Translations under genes and position numbers: made by a program
Assembly: GCA_039191645.1 (NCBI GenBank)
Contig: JBCCXO010000015.1
Span: forward strand, 1 to 64,000
Length of the DNA: 64,000 nucleotides
Direction: 5' to 3'
Source: JAALLB01 sp039191645
GTDB lineage: Bacteria; Pseudomonadota; Alphaproteobacteria; Rhizobiales; Rhizobiaceae
Notes under the pieces: generated by a model
What the model was told of the DNA's origin: nothing
The model's input: the letters and a program-made list of their open reading frames with translations, nothing else
Databases searched by the model: none
In this document: positions 27,384-36,970 of the stretch, piece by piece
Numbering within the stretch: position 1 is the first letter of the stretch
Layout of the letters: each line of letters begins with the position of its first letter

Positions 27384-28973
27384 TCAATCCAACTCCTCTG
27401 CGATCCAATTTTCTGCCTCTGACAAGGTAATGAATGTGCGCCTCTGCCAATCAGGTTTTGGGTCGGGAAAGTCGGTTCGGCGATGACCGCCTCGGCTTTC
27501 TTCGCGTTTAATCGCTGCAACTGCCATCAATTTTGCTGTTGTTAAGGCGTTTGCGAAACGGGCTGACCGGTTCTGTTCCTCCAGAGAGATGATTTCCTGA
27601 ATAGCGGTCCGCAGCCCCTTCGCATCCCTTGCCACACCGACATAAGTGGACATTACCGAGCGAAGAAGTGGCATCATTCTTTTCGTATTTCTTCCATCTT
27701 TCTCACCAGGCGGGCGCTCGAGAATGGTATTCGCAGTCCCATCCGGGAAGTGTTCCAGCACGTTTTCGGCAATCCGCGCGGCGAAAACAACTGCCTCGAG
27801 CAAAGAGTTTGAAGCCAGTCTATTTGCGCCGTGTGCTCCCGTGGATGTGGTTTCACCACAGGCATACAGTCCATCCAAAGATGTCCGGCCATCTGCGTCC
27901 ACAAAAATCCCGCCCATATGGTAGTGAGCTGCCGGTATGACGGGTATCCGCTCTCTGGCTGGATCAATGCCAGCTTCCTGGCAGTAGGAGAAAACGGTTG
28001 GAAATTCCGTCGCGAAATGATCGCCGATTGCTTCGCGCGCATCTAACCAGGCCCCCCGACCGGCGCTAACTTCATCGAAAATTGCTTTCGCGACAACGTC
28101 TCGCGGCGCGAGCTCTGCCAGTTCGTGCGTGTGAGTCATAAACCGCTCACCAGCATCATTCACCAAGATAGCGCCCTCGCCACGCAAAGCTTCGGTCGCG
28201 AGTGGCGCTGGATCACGTCCCACATTGATGGCGGTAGGGTGAAATTGCACAAATTCGGGGTCCGCTATCACTGCTCCGGCGCGTGCTGCCATGCCCACGC
28301 CTCCCCCACGTGCCTGTGTTGGATTTGTGGTTACTTCATACAGAGCGCCAACACCGCCGGTGGCTATAATCACGACGTTTGCTTTGAGTTCAATTCTGTG
28401 CGGATTGGTCCCTCGGTCTCCGCGTGCCAGAATTCCGCCAACCTGCTTGCCTTCTATTAAGAGTTCCTCTGCAACAAATCCCTCTAGCAAGCGAATGGAC
28501 GGCGTTTCATGCACCGTCGCGACCAAGGCCTCCATGATGGCCTTGCCTGCTCTATCTCCCTGCACACCCACAACCCGATTTGCAGAATGCGCAGCCTCAC
28601 GGGAAGCTTTGAGCTTTCCCTCAAGGTCACGATCAAAGGGAACACCATATGCAACAAGATCGAAAATTCTATCCGAGGCTTCCTTAGCCATCAAACCGGC
28701 AATGTGTTCATCTGATATACCCGCCCCGGCCGTGAGCGTATCAGCGATGTGCGTTTCGACTGTGTCACCCGGCATGACTGCGGCCGCTATCCCTGCCTGT
28801 GCCCATGCAGAAGAAGCTCCAGTGCCAATGGGGGCTGCTGCGAGGACAGTTACGAGTCTGGGTGCCATCTTGAGCGCGCAGAAAAGCCCGGCCAACCCTC
28901 CCCCGACGATAACGACATCATCGGCTTCATTCGTTGGAAGCTTTTCAAAGAAATCTGGTTGTTCTTCGTTCAT
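27384..28973 (-). CDS. nadB: L-aspartate oxidase
   Basis: FAD enzyme oxidising aspartate to iminoaspartate, the substrate of NadA. The dinucleotide-binding motif VGGGLAGLFCAL starts at about residue 23, and the succinate-dehydrogenase-like active region (PTAINVGRDPAPLATEALRGEGAI) and HYHMGG are intact. 529 residues, normal length. Middle gene of nadA-nadB-nadC, ten bases after nadA. Confidence 0.95.
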   Translation of the reverse strand: MNEEQPDFFEKLPTNEADDVVIVGGGLAGLFCALKMAPRLVTVLAAAPIGTGASSAWAQAGIAAAVMPGDTVETHIADTLTAGAGISDEHIAGLMAKEASDRIFDLVAYGVPFDRDLEGKLKASREAAHSANRVVGVQGDRAGKAIMEALVATVHETPSIRLLEGFVAEELLIEGKQVGGILARGDRGTNPHRIELKANVVIIATGGVGALYEVTTNPTQARGGGVGMAARAGAVIADPEFVQFHPTAINVGRDPAPLATEALRGEGAILVNDAGERFMTHTHELAELAPRDVVAKAIFDEVSAGRGAWLDAREAIGDHFATEFPTVFSYCQEAGIDPARERIPVIPAAHYHMGGIFVDADGRTSLDGLYACGETTSTGAHGANRLASNSLLEAVVFAARIAENVLEHFPDGTANTILERPPGEKDGRNTKRMMPLLRSVMSTYVGVARDAKGLRTAIQEIISLEEQNRSARFANALTTAKLMAVAAIKREESRGGHRRTDFPDPKPDWQRRTFITLSEAENWIAEELD

Positions 28974-28983
28974 ACGTCGGCAA

Positions 28984-30069
28984 TCAGTTAATTTTGAGGT
29001 TTACCATTCGTTCTACCGAGTGACGCGCTTTTTCTGCCATCACAGGATCGACCAGAACTTCTTCGCGCATGTAAACAAGGCTGTCCAGAATTTTTGGCAG
29101 GGTAATCCGTTTCATATGAGGGCAAAGATTACACGGCTTAATAAACTCCACACCTTTGGCTTCCTGCTCAATGTTTGAAGCCATCGAACATTCCGTAACG
29201 AGAAGTACTTTGGCACCTGATTTTTGGCCTTTAGCATAGCTGATCATACCGGATGTAGACCCAGTAAAATCGGCAACCTCCGTTACTTCTACAGGGCATT
29301 CCGGATGTGCGACAATTTGTATTTCCGGGTCTGCCTCTTTATAGGCCAGCAACTCTTCCGCCGTGAACCGCTCGTGTACTTCGCAGTGGCCCTTCCAAGT
29401 GAGAATTTTCTTTGACGTCTGCTTAGCGACATTTTGCGCTAGGTACTCGTCTGGGATCAGCAAAACAGTATCGGATTCAAAGCTCTCGACAATACGAACC
29501 GCGTTTGACGATGTACAACATATGTCGCTTTCAGCTTTTACATCCGCAGAAGTGTTCACATACGTCACGATCGGCACGCCTGGGTTCGCCTCCCGAAGAA
29601 GACGGACATCTTCACCGGTAATCGATTCGGCCAGAGAACATCCGGCTTTCATATCTGGAATGAGCACCGTTTTTTCTGGACTTAACAACTTGGATGTTTC
29701 TGCCATGAAGTGAACACCGCACTGAATGATGATTTCGGCGTCAACTTTTTCGGCCTCCATGGCCAGCTGAAGGGAATCACCAGCGAAATCTGCGACACAA
29801 TGAAAAATTTCCGGTGTCTGGTAATTATGAGCCAAAATTACCGCATTCCGTTCCTTTTTAATTGTGTTGATTGCATGCACGTATGGCGCATGAATCGGCC
29901 ATTCAATTTCAGGAATGTGATGCTTTACTTTTTCGTAAAGCGGTGCCGTCTCACGAGCCACTTCCTCGGTATATTCAAGTGGAGGCATTTCCAAAACACC
30001 AAAACGCTCTGATGCTGTCATAGCTTTCACAGAGTTTTTGCTTTCCAGCAGTCGACTAAGATTTGACAT
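28984..30069 (-). CDS. nadA: Quinolinate synthase
   Basis: [4Fe-4S] enzyme condensing iminoaspartate with dihydroxyacetone phosphate to quinolinate. The cluster cysteines can be seen in IIQCGVHFMAETSK, in the middle region (ICCTSSNA) and in the C-terminal CNLCPHMKRITL; AHNYQ and DMKAGCSLA are further family signatures. 361 residues. First gene of the nad operon, with the likely NadQ operator 19 bases upstream of the ATG. Confidence 0.95.
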   Translation of the reverse strand: MSNLSRLLESKNSVKAMTASERFGVLEMPPLEYTEEVARETAPLYEKVKHHIPEIEWPIHAPYVHAINTIKKERNAVILAHNYQTPEIFHCVADFAGDSLQLAMEAEKVDAEIIIQCGVHFMAETSKLLSPEKTVLIPDMKAGCSLAESITGEDVRLLREANPGVPIVTYVNTSADVKAESDICCTSSNAVRIVESFESDTVLLIPDEYLAQNVAKQTSKKILTWKGHCEVHERFTAEELLAYKEADPEIQIVAHPECPVEVTEVADFTGSTSGMISYAKGQKSGAKVLLVTECSMASNIEQEAKGVEFIKPCNLCPHMKRITLPKILDSLVYMREEVLVDPVMAEKARHSVERMVNLKIN

Positions 30070-30087
30070 AATGCACTCCCTCGGTAT

Positions 30088-30108
30088 TTATACTCAAATT
30101 GAGTATAA
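30088..30108. promoter_or_regulatory. Perfect palindrome upstream of nadA, probable NadQ operator
   Basis: Ten-base arms TTATACTCAA and TTGAGTATAA are perfectly complementary around a single central A. The site ends 19 bases before the nadA start, where a bound repressor would block transcription or its elongation. The only NAD-type regulator in the window is encoded at the other end of this operon. A lone half-site (TTGAGTA, 30206-30212) lies further upstream. Confidence 0.75.
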
Positions 30109-30556
30109 GGGCTAATTTAAAAAATGTCCTCAGTAGGACAACCTAGATATAGCAACTGCAAAAGACCTAATCAAGGCAACTTGATGTAACCAGTTGTAAA
30201 ATGATTTGAGTACAATCTTGACGCTAAGCGCAGTTTCCAAGGCGATACCGGCACTTAACTGGGCCTTCGTTGATAACTTTCAATGATTTTAACCGCTTCA
30301 ACTGCCCTTTGATCAAGATGCATACACCATCGGGATTTTTTATTGCTGCGTTAATCGACTCAGCCGGGGCTGCGGAACGCCAATGTTTTGGTTTTGGGAA
30401 TCGGCCGCGGGAATACCACGATCGTTGCTGATGAGCCCAGGTCTGCAAGCCATGCACGCGATAGACTTATGGTTCAAAAGACATGCACCATGGCTGAGGC
30501 AGTGATTGAAAGAATTCACTTGGACATATTGTGGCTCTTCTGTCAGTGTCTCATAA
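30109..30556. other. Intergenic region between nadA and the sulfatase gene
   Basis: About 450 bases in a divergent arrangement. It should hold the nadA and sulfatase promoters. Apart from the half-site TTGAGTA at 30206 I see no RNA gene, repeat or convincing coding frame. The minus-strand 77-codon frame at 30224-30457 has no ribosome-binding site and does not resemble a protein family I know. Confidence 0.5.
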
Positions 30557-31975
30557 ATGACCAACAAGAATTTCTTAATCGTTTGTTCTGATGAACATGC
30601 CCCAGGAGCTCTGTCATGCCGCGGGCATCCCATTGTCAAAACGCCGACACTTGATGCCCTTGCTTCGCGCGGTACGGTTTTTTCACGTGCTTATTCGCCT
30701 TCTCCCATTTGCATTCCTGCCCGCGCTTGTCTAGCAACGGGCTTACAAGTGCACGAAACCCGTTGCTGGTCTTCTGCCGAACCTTATCACGGACAGCATC
30801 GCAGTTGGATGCATGATTTAAGGGATGCTGGCCACACGGTTGTATCGATTGGCAAACTGCATTTTCGCTCAAAAGAAGACGACCACGGATTTTGCGAAGA
30901 ATTGTTGCCAATGTATTTGACAAATAACGGCAAAGGATGGCCGCAAGGTCTAATTCGCGATCCAATGCCCGGTTTTCCAGAAGCAGCGGAGCTTGCACAG
31001 GATGTTGGACCGGGCGAGACGTCATACACCAATTATGACCGTGATATTACCGAATTGGCCAAAGAATGGATATCGGGCGCGGATCGCAGCAAGCCCTGGA
31101 CACTGTTTGTGTCTTTCATCAGTCCACATTACCCCCTTACCGTGCCGGAGGCATTCTTTAATCTGTACAGGGACGTTGAGCTTCCGCCGCCGATTGCTCC
31201 TGCTGAATCGAGTGAGCATCCAGTCTTGCGAGAAATGCGAAAATTTTGGGATTATGAAGACCATTTTGACGCAAAAAGCAGGGACTTGGCAGTGCGCAGC
31301 TACTATGGACTTTGTTCCTTTCTGGATCACAACATCAAACAAGTTCTGGGAGCGCTGGAAACATCAGGACAAATGGAAGATACAACCATTCTCTACATTT
31401 CAGATCATGGAGAAATGCTTGGCAATCACGGGTTTTGGGCAAAATCAGTGATGTTTGAAGATTCTGTCGGTGTTCCCATGATCCTTGCTGGAGATGGCAT
31501 CCCAGTCGGCATTAACACCACGCCTGTGAGCCTCACAGATCTGGCCGCTACAGTGCGCCAGCACGCTGGCATTTCGGACACTTCAAACAATAAAGAATGG
31601 CAATCGAAAGATCTTGTAGCATTGGCGCATAATCCAGAACATGATCGGTTTATCATCAGTGAGTATCATGATGGAGGGAGCCCGACAGGGTTTTACATGA
31701 TCCGGCAAAATGATTGGAAATATGTCTATTATGCCGGTGGATTTCCTCCGCAGCTCTTTCACTTGGGCGATGACCCCGATGAAACCACCGACTTGTCGAC
31801 AGACACCCGCTACACAGAGCAGCTGAACCACATGCATGGGTTGCTGGAAGAAATTCTCGATCCTGAGCAAACAAGCAAGCGGGCATTTGCAGACCAGGAA
31901 ATCGTGATCGAAGCAAACGGCGGAAGAGATGCTGTGCTCAACCTGCCGAGTTTCAATCACACGCCAATAGACTGA
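30557..31975 (+). CDS. Type I sulfatase (alkaline phosphatase superfamily)
   Basis: 472-residue hydrolase cleaving a sulfate (or possibly phosphonate) ester. The sulfatase signature C-x-P-x-R-x4-TG is intact (CIPARACLATG) with Cys52 as the residue converted to formylglycine. Metal ligands include the N-terminal SDEH and the later DHGEMLGNHG. No signal peptide, so it acts in the cytoplasm, which suits a taken-up small sulfate ester. No sulfatase-modifying enzyme is in the window. The substrate is unknown; choline sulfate is one possibility, but neighbours do not support it specifically. Confidence 0.88.
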   Translation: MTNKNFLIVCSDEHAPGALSCRGHPIVKTPTLDALASRGTVFSRAYSPSPICIPARACLATGLQVHETRCWSSAEPYHGQHRSWMHDLRDAGHTVVSIGKLHFRSKEDDHGFCEELLPMYLTNNGKGWPQGLIRDPMPGFPEAAELAQDVGPGETSYTNYDRDITELAKEWISGADRSKPWTLFVSFISPHYPLTVPEAFFNLYRDVELPPPIAPAESSEHPVLREMRKFWDYEDHFDAKSRDLAVRSYYGLCSFLDHNIKQVLGALETSGQMEDTTILYISDHGEMLGNHGFWAKSVMFEDSVGVPMILAGDGIPVGINTTPVSLTDLAATVRQHAGISDTSNNKEWQSKDLVALAHNPEHDRFIISEYHDGGSPTGFYMIRQNDWKYVYYAGGFPPQLFHLGDDPDETTDLSTDTRYTEQLNHMHGLLEEILDPEQTSKRAFADQEIVIEANGGRDAVLNLPSFNHTPID

Positions 31976-32073
31976 TCCCCAAAAGAGTGGACGAAGGGCT
32001 CCTTTAAAATTTTGGTTGTTACCGAGTTGCATCCATGTAACTTATCCAATTGGGAGTTCAGGGGGGCCTATTG

Positions 32074-33474
32074 TTGAATCACTATGACCTGATTGTCATC
32101 GGCAGTGGACCTGCAGGGCGCAGGGGAGCCATTCAAGCTGCCAAGTTTGGAAAAAGTGTTATAGTTGTAGAGCGCGGTCGACGTGTGGGTGGCGTATCTG
32201 TTCATACAGGTACGATCCCCTCGAAAACCTTGCGAGAGACTGCCCTTAACCTCTCCGGTTGGCGTGAGAGAGGCTTTTATGGTCGCGCTTACCGCGTTAA
32301 AAAAAACCTGAGCGCGCAAGATCTCAGAACTCGCCTCCATATTACGCTTAATCATGAGGTTGAGGTTCTTGAACACCAATTTGCACGCAATCAGGTCAAA
32401 ACGATTAATGGCTCAGCCAAATTTGTGGACAAAAACACGATTGAAGTAACCGGCTCTGAAGGAGAAGCCAACCGATTAAGCGCAGACAAGTTTCTGCTCG
32501 CTGTTGGAACTCAGCCGTTCAGACCGGATTATGTTCCCTTTGATGGGACGCATGTTTTCGACAGCGATGAGATATTAGAGCTTCCGGAACTGCCACGATC
32601 CCTTACTGTTATTGGCGCAGGCGTTATTGGGATTGAGTATGCTTCGATTTTCAGTTCATTAGACGTTCATGTAAATCTGGTTGAACCTCGAAACACCATG
32701 CTGGATTTTATTGATCAAGAACTTGTGCAGGATTTTATCTATCAACTCCGGGATCGGGGGATGGCTCTCAGATTTGGCGAGAAAGCCAAGAGCATATCTA
32801 AAACTGACGGTGGCGACTGCTGCGTTACCCTGGAAAGTGGCCGAACTGTTCGATCCGATGTTGTTCTGTTTGCGGCAGGCCGTATGGGTTCAACTCCAGA
32901 CCTTAACATCAAGATGTGTGACCTTGAATGCGATCACAGGGGCCGATTGCAGGTGAATTCAAAAACATTTCAGACCCAAGTTGATCATATTTATGCGGCT
33001 GGTGATGTCATTGGATTTCCCAGCCTTGCATCCACATCCATGGAACAGGGTCGCATCGCAGTATGCCATGCATTCGGAGAAAAAGCTTATGACCCGCCTG
33101 AGTATTTTCCCTTTGGCATCTATTCCGTGCCAGAGATTTCGACCGTGGGCATGACAGAAGAAGAGGTTATAGAGCGGGGCATACCGCATGAATGTGGTGT
33201 CGCGAGGTTTCGTGAGACTTCGAGAGGGCACATTATGGGCTTGGATACTGGCATGCTGAAGATGATTTTCTCACTAAAAACAAGGCGTCTGCTGGGTTGT
33301 CATATCGTTGGCGAAGGGGCTACAGAGCTTGTCCATATTGGTCAGGCTGTACTTAACCTCAAAGGTACGTTGGAATATTTTGTAGAAAATACATTCAATT
33401 ACCCCACCCTGGCGGAGGCTTACAAGATCGCAGCACTCGACGCTTGGAATCGTATGCCACGGCTTGAAAGGTGA
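32074..33474 (+). CDS. sthA: Soluble pyridine nucleotide transhydrogenase (SthA)
   Basis: FAD flavoprotein of the disulfide-reductase superfamily that moves electrons between NADPH and NAD+ in the cytoplasm. It has GSGPAG at the N terminus, a second binding motif GAGVIGIEYAS near residue 190, and a C-terminal dimerisation domain. The redox-active Cys pair of true disulfide reductases is absent (VHTGTIPSKTL), as expected for SthA. I prefer the TTG at 32074 (466 residues, MNHYDLIVIG) since AGGGGGG lies seven bases before it; the longest frame starts at 32050. Confidence 0.88.
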   Translation: MNHYDLIVIGSGPAGRRGAIQAAKFGKSVIVVERGRRVGGVSVHTGTIPSKTLRETALNLSGWRERGFYGRAYRVKKNLSAQDLRTRLHITLNHEVEVLEHQFARNQVKTINGSAKFVDKNTIEVTGSEGEANRLSADKFLLAVGTQPFRPDYVPFDGTHVFDSDEILELPELPRSLTVIGAGVIGIEYASIFSSLDVHVNLVEPRNTMLDFIDQELVQDFIYQLRDRGMALRFGEKAKSISKTDGGDCCVTLESGRTVRSDVVLFAAGRMGSTPDLNIKMCDLECDHRGRLQVNSKTFQTQVDHIYAAGDVIGFPSLASTSMEQGRIAVCHAFGEKAYDPPEYFPFGIYSVPEISTVGMTEEEVIERGIPHECGVARFRETSRGHIMGLDTGMLKMIFSLKTRRLLGCHIVGEGATELVHIGQAVLNLKGTLEYFVENTFNYPTLAEAYKIAALDAWNRMPRLER

Positions 33475-33574
33475 AGTTTGCACAACAGCTTCGCATTTTG
33501 ATGCAAGAATTTAACTTGCAAAAACACCAACGGGCTGACACCTTTTCAAGCTGTGAACACGTAGGAAACATGGG

Positions 33575-34786
33575 ATGCAGGTGCCTATTTCATCGCACGC
33601 TAAATTGATCATTTTTTGTGGATGCGCGATTGCACTTTTAGCGTTCGGCCCGCGGTCCGCCATGGGTTTTTTTCAGCAACCGATTCTTGATGCAACTGGG
33701 TGGGGTAGTGCCACGTTTGGGCTGGCGATCGCGATCCAAAACTTAGCTTGGGGTGTGGGCCAACCCATTTTTGGTGCGCTTGCAGATCGGTATGGCGCTT
33801 ACAAGTCCTTGGCAGCAGGCGGGGTCATCTATGCCCTGGGGCTTTACTTAATGGGGACTGCCGAAGCACCAATATGGCTTCACATTGGCGGTGGTATTCT
33901 CGTCGGCCTTGGGGTAGCGGCTGGTTCTTTTGGGATCATTCTTTCAGTTTTCGCGCGGAATGTTGAACCTGAGCAACGCAGTTTTGTCTTTGGCCTAGGG
34001 ACTGCAGCTGGTTCTGCCGGCATGTTTTTCTTTTCCCCTTTGTCTGTGGTTCTCATCGAGACATACGGGTGGTCCAGTTCGCTACTGATCATGTCTGCTT
34101 TGATGCTCTTGATCCCATTTTTTGCTATTCCACTCCGTGGAAACGCAAAAAGTACCACGGGTACAATTGAAAACGTCAACCAAACAATCGCAGAAGCTTT
34201 GCGTGAAGCCCTTTCGCATAAGTCTTACCTTTTGCTTATCTCGGGATTTTTCGTATGCGGTTTTCAAGTCGCCTTCATCACCGCTCATTTCCCGAAATAC
34301 GTGAATGATCTTGGGATGAGTTTATCTGTGAGTGGATGGGCTCTTGCGTTGATTGGCCTATTCAACATCTTTGGATCGCTTGCTTCTGGCATAATTGGGC
34401 AAAAATACTCAAAACCAATGATGCTCACGTATCTATATATTGGACGCTCTATTGTGATCACACTCTTTTTGCTACTTCCGCAAACGCCAACAACGGTTAT
34501 CATTTTCTCTATTGTGATGGGGTTACTGTGGCTGTCCACCGTTGCTCCAACCAATGCCCTCGTCGCCGTGATGTTTGGAACAAGACACCTTGGAATGCTT
34601 GGAGGAATTGTCTTTTTCTCCCACCAAATCGGCTCTTTTCTGGGGGTTTATTACGGTGGATATCTCAGAGATACGTACGGCTCTTACGATGTTGTCTGGT
34701 GGATCGCGGTGGCGTTAGGATTGTTAGCGGCCATCGTGCATTGGCCCATTCAAGAAAAACCGATTGAACGGGCGGCAACTGCTTAA
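33575..34786 (+). CDS. MFS transporter
   Basis: 403-residue, 12-helix major facilitator protein. The loop 2-3 motif reads GALADRYGAYK, close to the G-x3-D-R-x-G MFS signature. The overall pattern (N-terminal GFFQQPI, long conserved helices, NEPEQR-like loop VEPEQR) resembles the oxalate/monocarboxylate-type group of MFS carriers. Substrate unknown. It ends in a four-base convergent overlap with the thioesterase gene. Genes sulfatase, sthA and MFS run in the same direction but are 100 bases apart and may be separate units. Confidence 0.88.
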   Translation: MQVPISSHAKLIIFCGCAIALLAFGPRSAMGFFQQPILDATGWGSATFGLAIAIQNLAWGVGQPIFGALADRYGAYKSLAAGGVIYALGLYLMGTAEAPIWLHIGGGILVGLGVAAGSFGIILSVFARNVEPEQRSFVFGLGTAAGSAGMFFFSPLSVVLIETYGWSSSLLIMSALMLLIPFFAIPLRGNAKSTTGTIENVNQTIAEALREALSHKSYLLLISGFFVCGFQVAFITAHFPKYVNDLGMSLSVSGWALALIGLFNIFGSLASGIIGQKYSKPMMLTYLYIGRSIVITLFLLLPQTPTTVIIFSIVMGLLWLSTVAPTNALVAVMFGTRHLGMLGGIVFFSHQIGSFLGVYYGGYLRDTYGSYDVVWWIAVALGLLAAIVHWPIQEKPIERAATA

Positions 34787-35280
34787 CCCTCAAGAGGATT
34801 AAAAATTGCGCATGTTTCTGTTCCATGTGCGAGCAATTTGCCATCTGCTGTCTTTAATGTTCCTTCTGAGGTTGCAAGTTTACGCCCCATATGGACAACA
34901 CGCGCTTCAGCAAACACTTCGCCGGTTTTGTCTGTCATGGGTCTTACCAGATGAACTTTAAATTCTGCTGTCGTGTATGCCATCCCTACGGGGACTTTCG
35001 TCCATACGCAACATCCCAATGCTGAATCGAGAATTGCACCTGCCCAACCGCCGTGTACAACACCCGATGGATTAAAGTGTTCATCTAGGGGTGTCCCTTT
35101 GAACACGACCCGACCTTCTTCAGCTTCACACATATGAAAGTTCAACGCCTTCGCCATGGTAGGAGCAGGAAGCTTCCCTTCCAGCATTTCCTTGCAGAGG
35201 TCTAAACCCTGTGTCGTCGCAAGCCTGGCGAGGGGGATTGATCCGAATTCCTGATTTTCATCGTACCAGTATTTACTCAT
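34783..35280 (-). CDS. PaaI-like hotdog-fold thioesterase
   Basis: 165-residue acyl-CoA thioesterase-like protein. The hotdog core (about 65-155) carries the motif NPSGVVHGGWAGAILDSALG, with the HGG turn and the acidic residue used in catalysis, followed by EVFAEARVVHMGRKLATSEG. The substrate is unknown. It starts five bases after recO on the same strand and is the last gene of the long leftward housekeeping block. Confidence 0.86.
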   Translation of the reverse strand: MSKYWYDENQEFGSIPLARLATTQGLDLCKEMLEGKLPAPTMAKALNFHMCEAEEGRVVFKGTPLDEHFNPSGVVHGGWAGAILDSALGCCVWTKVPVGMAYTTAEFKVHLVRPMTDKTGEVFAEARVVHMGRKLATSEGTLKTADGKLLAHGTETCAIFNPLEG

Positions 35281-35285
35281 GATTT

Positions 35286-36029
35286 TTAACTCCCGCTTGC
35301 GGCTTTAGAAACTGCTTTAACAAAACTGCTTCTTTCATCTGTGATTTTTGTACCTCTTGGACCATAGATATGTCTTTCCAGAAAAAAACCACTGAGTGCA
35401 AAGCCATTTTGCAAATCTTCATAATTGGGTACCCTACCCCATTCGTTTTCATATCGATTTAAAAAAGCCGGCAGAACAAGCAGCTTATCCCGCCACGGTT
35501 CGCCAGCTGTTTGGCTTACGGCACGTCCCGATTTTGGCGAGACGTAAGAGAGTTGTTTGGAGCCCCCGGTGGACGCACAGCTTTGCAGATCAAGTCCGAA
35601 ACCAAGCTCTTCCAGCAAAGCAAGTTCAAATCTAATAATCAGGCTTGCTGAAATTTCAGGGCTGTCCAAATTATCAACGATTACCAGTCCTGCGTGATAA
35701 AGGGATTTATGGGGGTCGCGTTCAGGTAGAAGCCGCAGATGGGATGCAAGCAGTTGAATGCCAAAAATAGCGGCTTGGCTCTGCATTAAACTTGCCGCCC
35801 TCAACTCCAATGGCTCAACCGTAAACGTGCCCAGATGATCTTCCAATCTTGCATGCCAGCGTACATTTACAGAGTTCCCAGGCTGGAGTACCGGTCTTAG
35901 CCGTTTAGAACGTCCGCCGCGGACAAGCCCTAGATGCCTGCCATGATCTGGTGTCATAAGTTCTATGATCGCACTGGTTTCCCCGTGCTTGCGTACCCCC
36001 AGAATCAATCCTTCATCTTGCCATTCCAT
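35286..36029 (-). CDS. recO: DNA repair protein RecO
   Basis: RecFOR-pathway protein that loads RecA on SSB-coated DNA. The N-terminal OB-fold (MEWQDEGLILGVRKHGETSAI... HGRHLGLVRGGRSK) and helical C-terminal part match the family; 247 residues is normal. The four-cysteine zinc site of some RecO proteins is not present, as is usual in alphaproteobacteria. Directly after era with a 14-base gap. Confidence 0.93.
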   Translation of the reverse strand: MEWQDEGLILGVRKHGETSAIIELMTPDHGRHLGLVRGGRSKRLRPVLQPGNSVNVRWHARLEDHLGTFTVEPLELRAASLMQSQAAIFGIQLLASHLRLLPERDPHKSLYHAGLVIVDNLDSPEISASLIIRFELALLEELGFGLDLQSCASTGGSKQLSYVSPKSGRAVSQTAGEPWRDKLLVLPAFLNRYENEWGRVPNYEDLQNGFALSGFFLERHIYGPRGTKITDERSSFVKAVSKAASGS

Positions 36030-36043
36030 AGATCAGTTGTGAC

Positions 36044-36958
36044 CTAGCCACGGGGAAATTCAAGTCCCATTTCACGGTAGCGGTCCGGGTCGCTCCCCCA
36101 ATTCTCTCTTACCTTCACGAATAGAAACAGGTGAACTCTCTGTTCGGTAAGCTCCTCCAGCTCCTTTCTGGACGCCGTCGAAATTGCCTTGATTGTCTCG
36201 CCATTTTTTCCGATCACAATCTTTTTTTGACTTTGACGCTCGACATAAATCACCTGACTGATCCGGACAGAGCCATCCTTCTTCTCTTCCCACTGTTCTG
36301 TTTCGACATGGGATGCATAGGGCAGCTCCTGATGGAGCCGCAAGTAAAGTTTTTCTCGGGTTACCTCGGCAGCTAACATCCGCAGCGGCAAATCTGAAAT
36401 CTGGTCTTCTGGATACAGAAATGGCCCTGTTGGAAGGTTTTTAGAAAGATATTGAACGAAGTCAGCGCATCCATCTCCGTTGAGAGCAGACACCATGAAA
36501 GTTTCACCAAATGGATAAAGTTCATTCAATTTTGCTGACAATGCCAGCAATTGATCGCGTTTGACCTGATCGATCTTGTTGATCAACAACAACACCGGGC
36601 CACTCACTGAGTTCAGGTTTGCGAGGATTTGCTCAACATCGTCTGTAATCCCTCTTTCCGCATCAAGCAGAAATACGGATAGATCCGCATCGCGCGCGCT
36701 TCCCCAAGCGGTTGAAACCATCGCCTCATCCAACTTTCTTCTTGGCGCAAAAATACCGGGTGTATCTACGAAAACAATTTGACACTTGTTGTGCACAACA
36801 ATGCCACGCATCACTGCACGCGTTGTTTGTACTTTATGGGTGACAATAGAAATTTTGGACCCTACCAACTGGTTCATTAGCGTTGATTTTCCGGCGTTTG
36901 GTGCGCCAATCAATGCGACGAAACCAGCTCTTGTTTCAGCTGTCAGTTCTCCTGTCAT
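36044..36958 (-). CDS. era: GTPase Era
   Basis: Ras-like GTPase required for 16S rRNA processing and 30S assembly. The G motifs are clear: GAPNAGKST (G1), DTPG (G3), NKIDQVK (G4) and SALNG (G5). The C-terminal KH domain includes VERQSQKKIVIGKNGETIK and binds the 3' end of 16S rRNA. 304 residues. It follows rnc by 12 bases in the common rnc-era-recO order. Confidence 0.97.
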   Translation of the reverse strand: MTGELTAETRAGFVALIGAPNAGKSTLMNQLVGSKISIVTHKVQTTRAVMRGIVVHNKCQIVFVDTPGIFAPRRKLDEAMVSTAWGSARDADLSVFLLDAERGITDDVEQILANLNSVSGPVLLLINKIDQVKRDQLLALSAKLNELYPFGETFMVSALNGDGCADFVQYLSKNLPTGPFLYPEDQISDLPLRMLAAEVTREKLYLRLHQELPYASHVETEQWEEKKDGSVRISQVIYVERQSQKKIVIGKNGETIKAISTASRKELEELTEQRVHLFLFVKVRENWGSDPDRYREMGLEFPRG

Positions 36959-36970
36959 AGTATCTGACTT

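Noticed and set aside
30224..30457. 77-codon leftward frame between nadA and the sulfatase gene
   Set aside because: No ribosome-binding site, no family resemblance and atypical composition for a gene.
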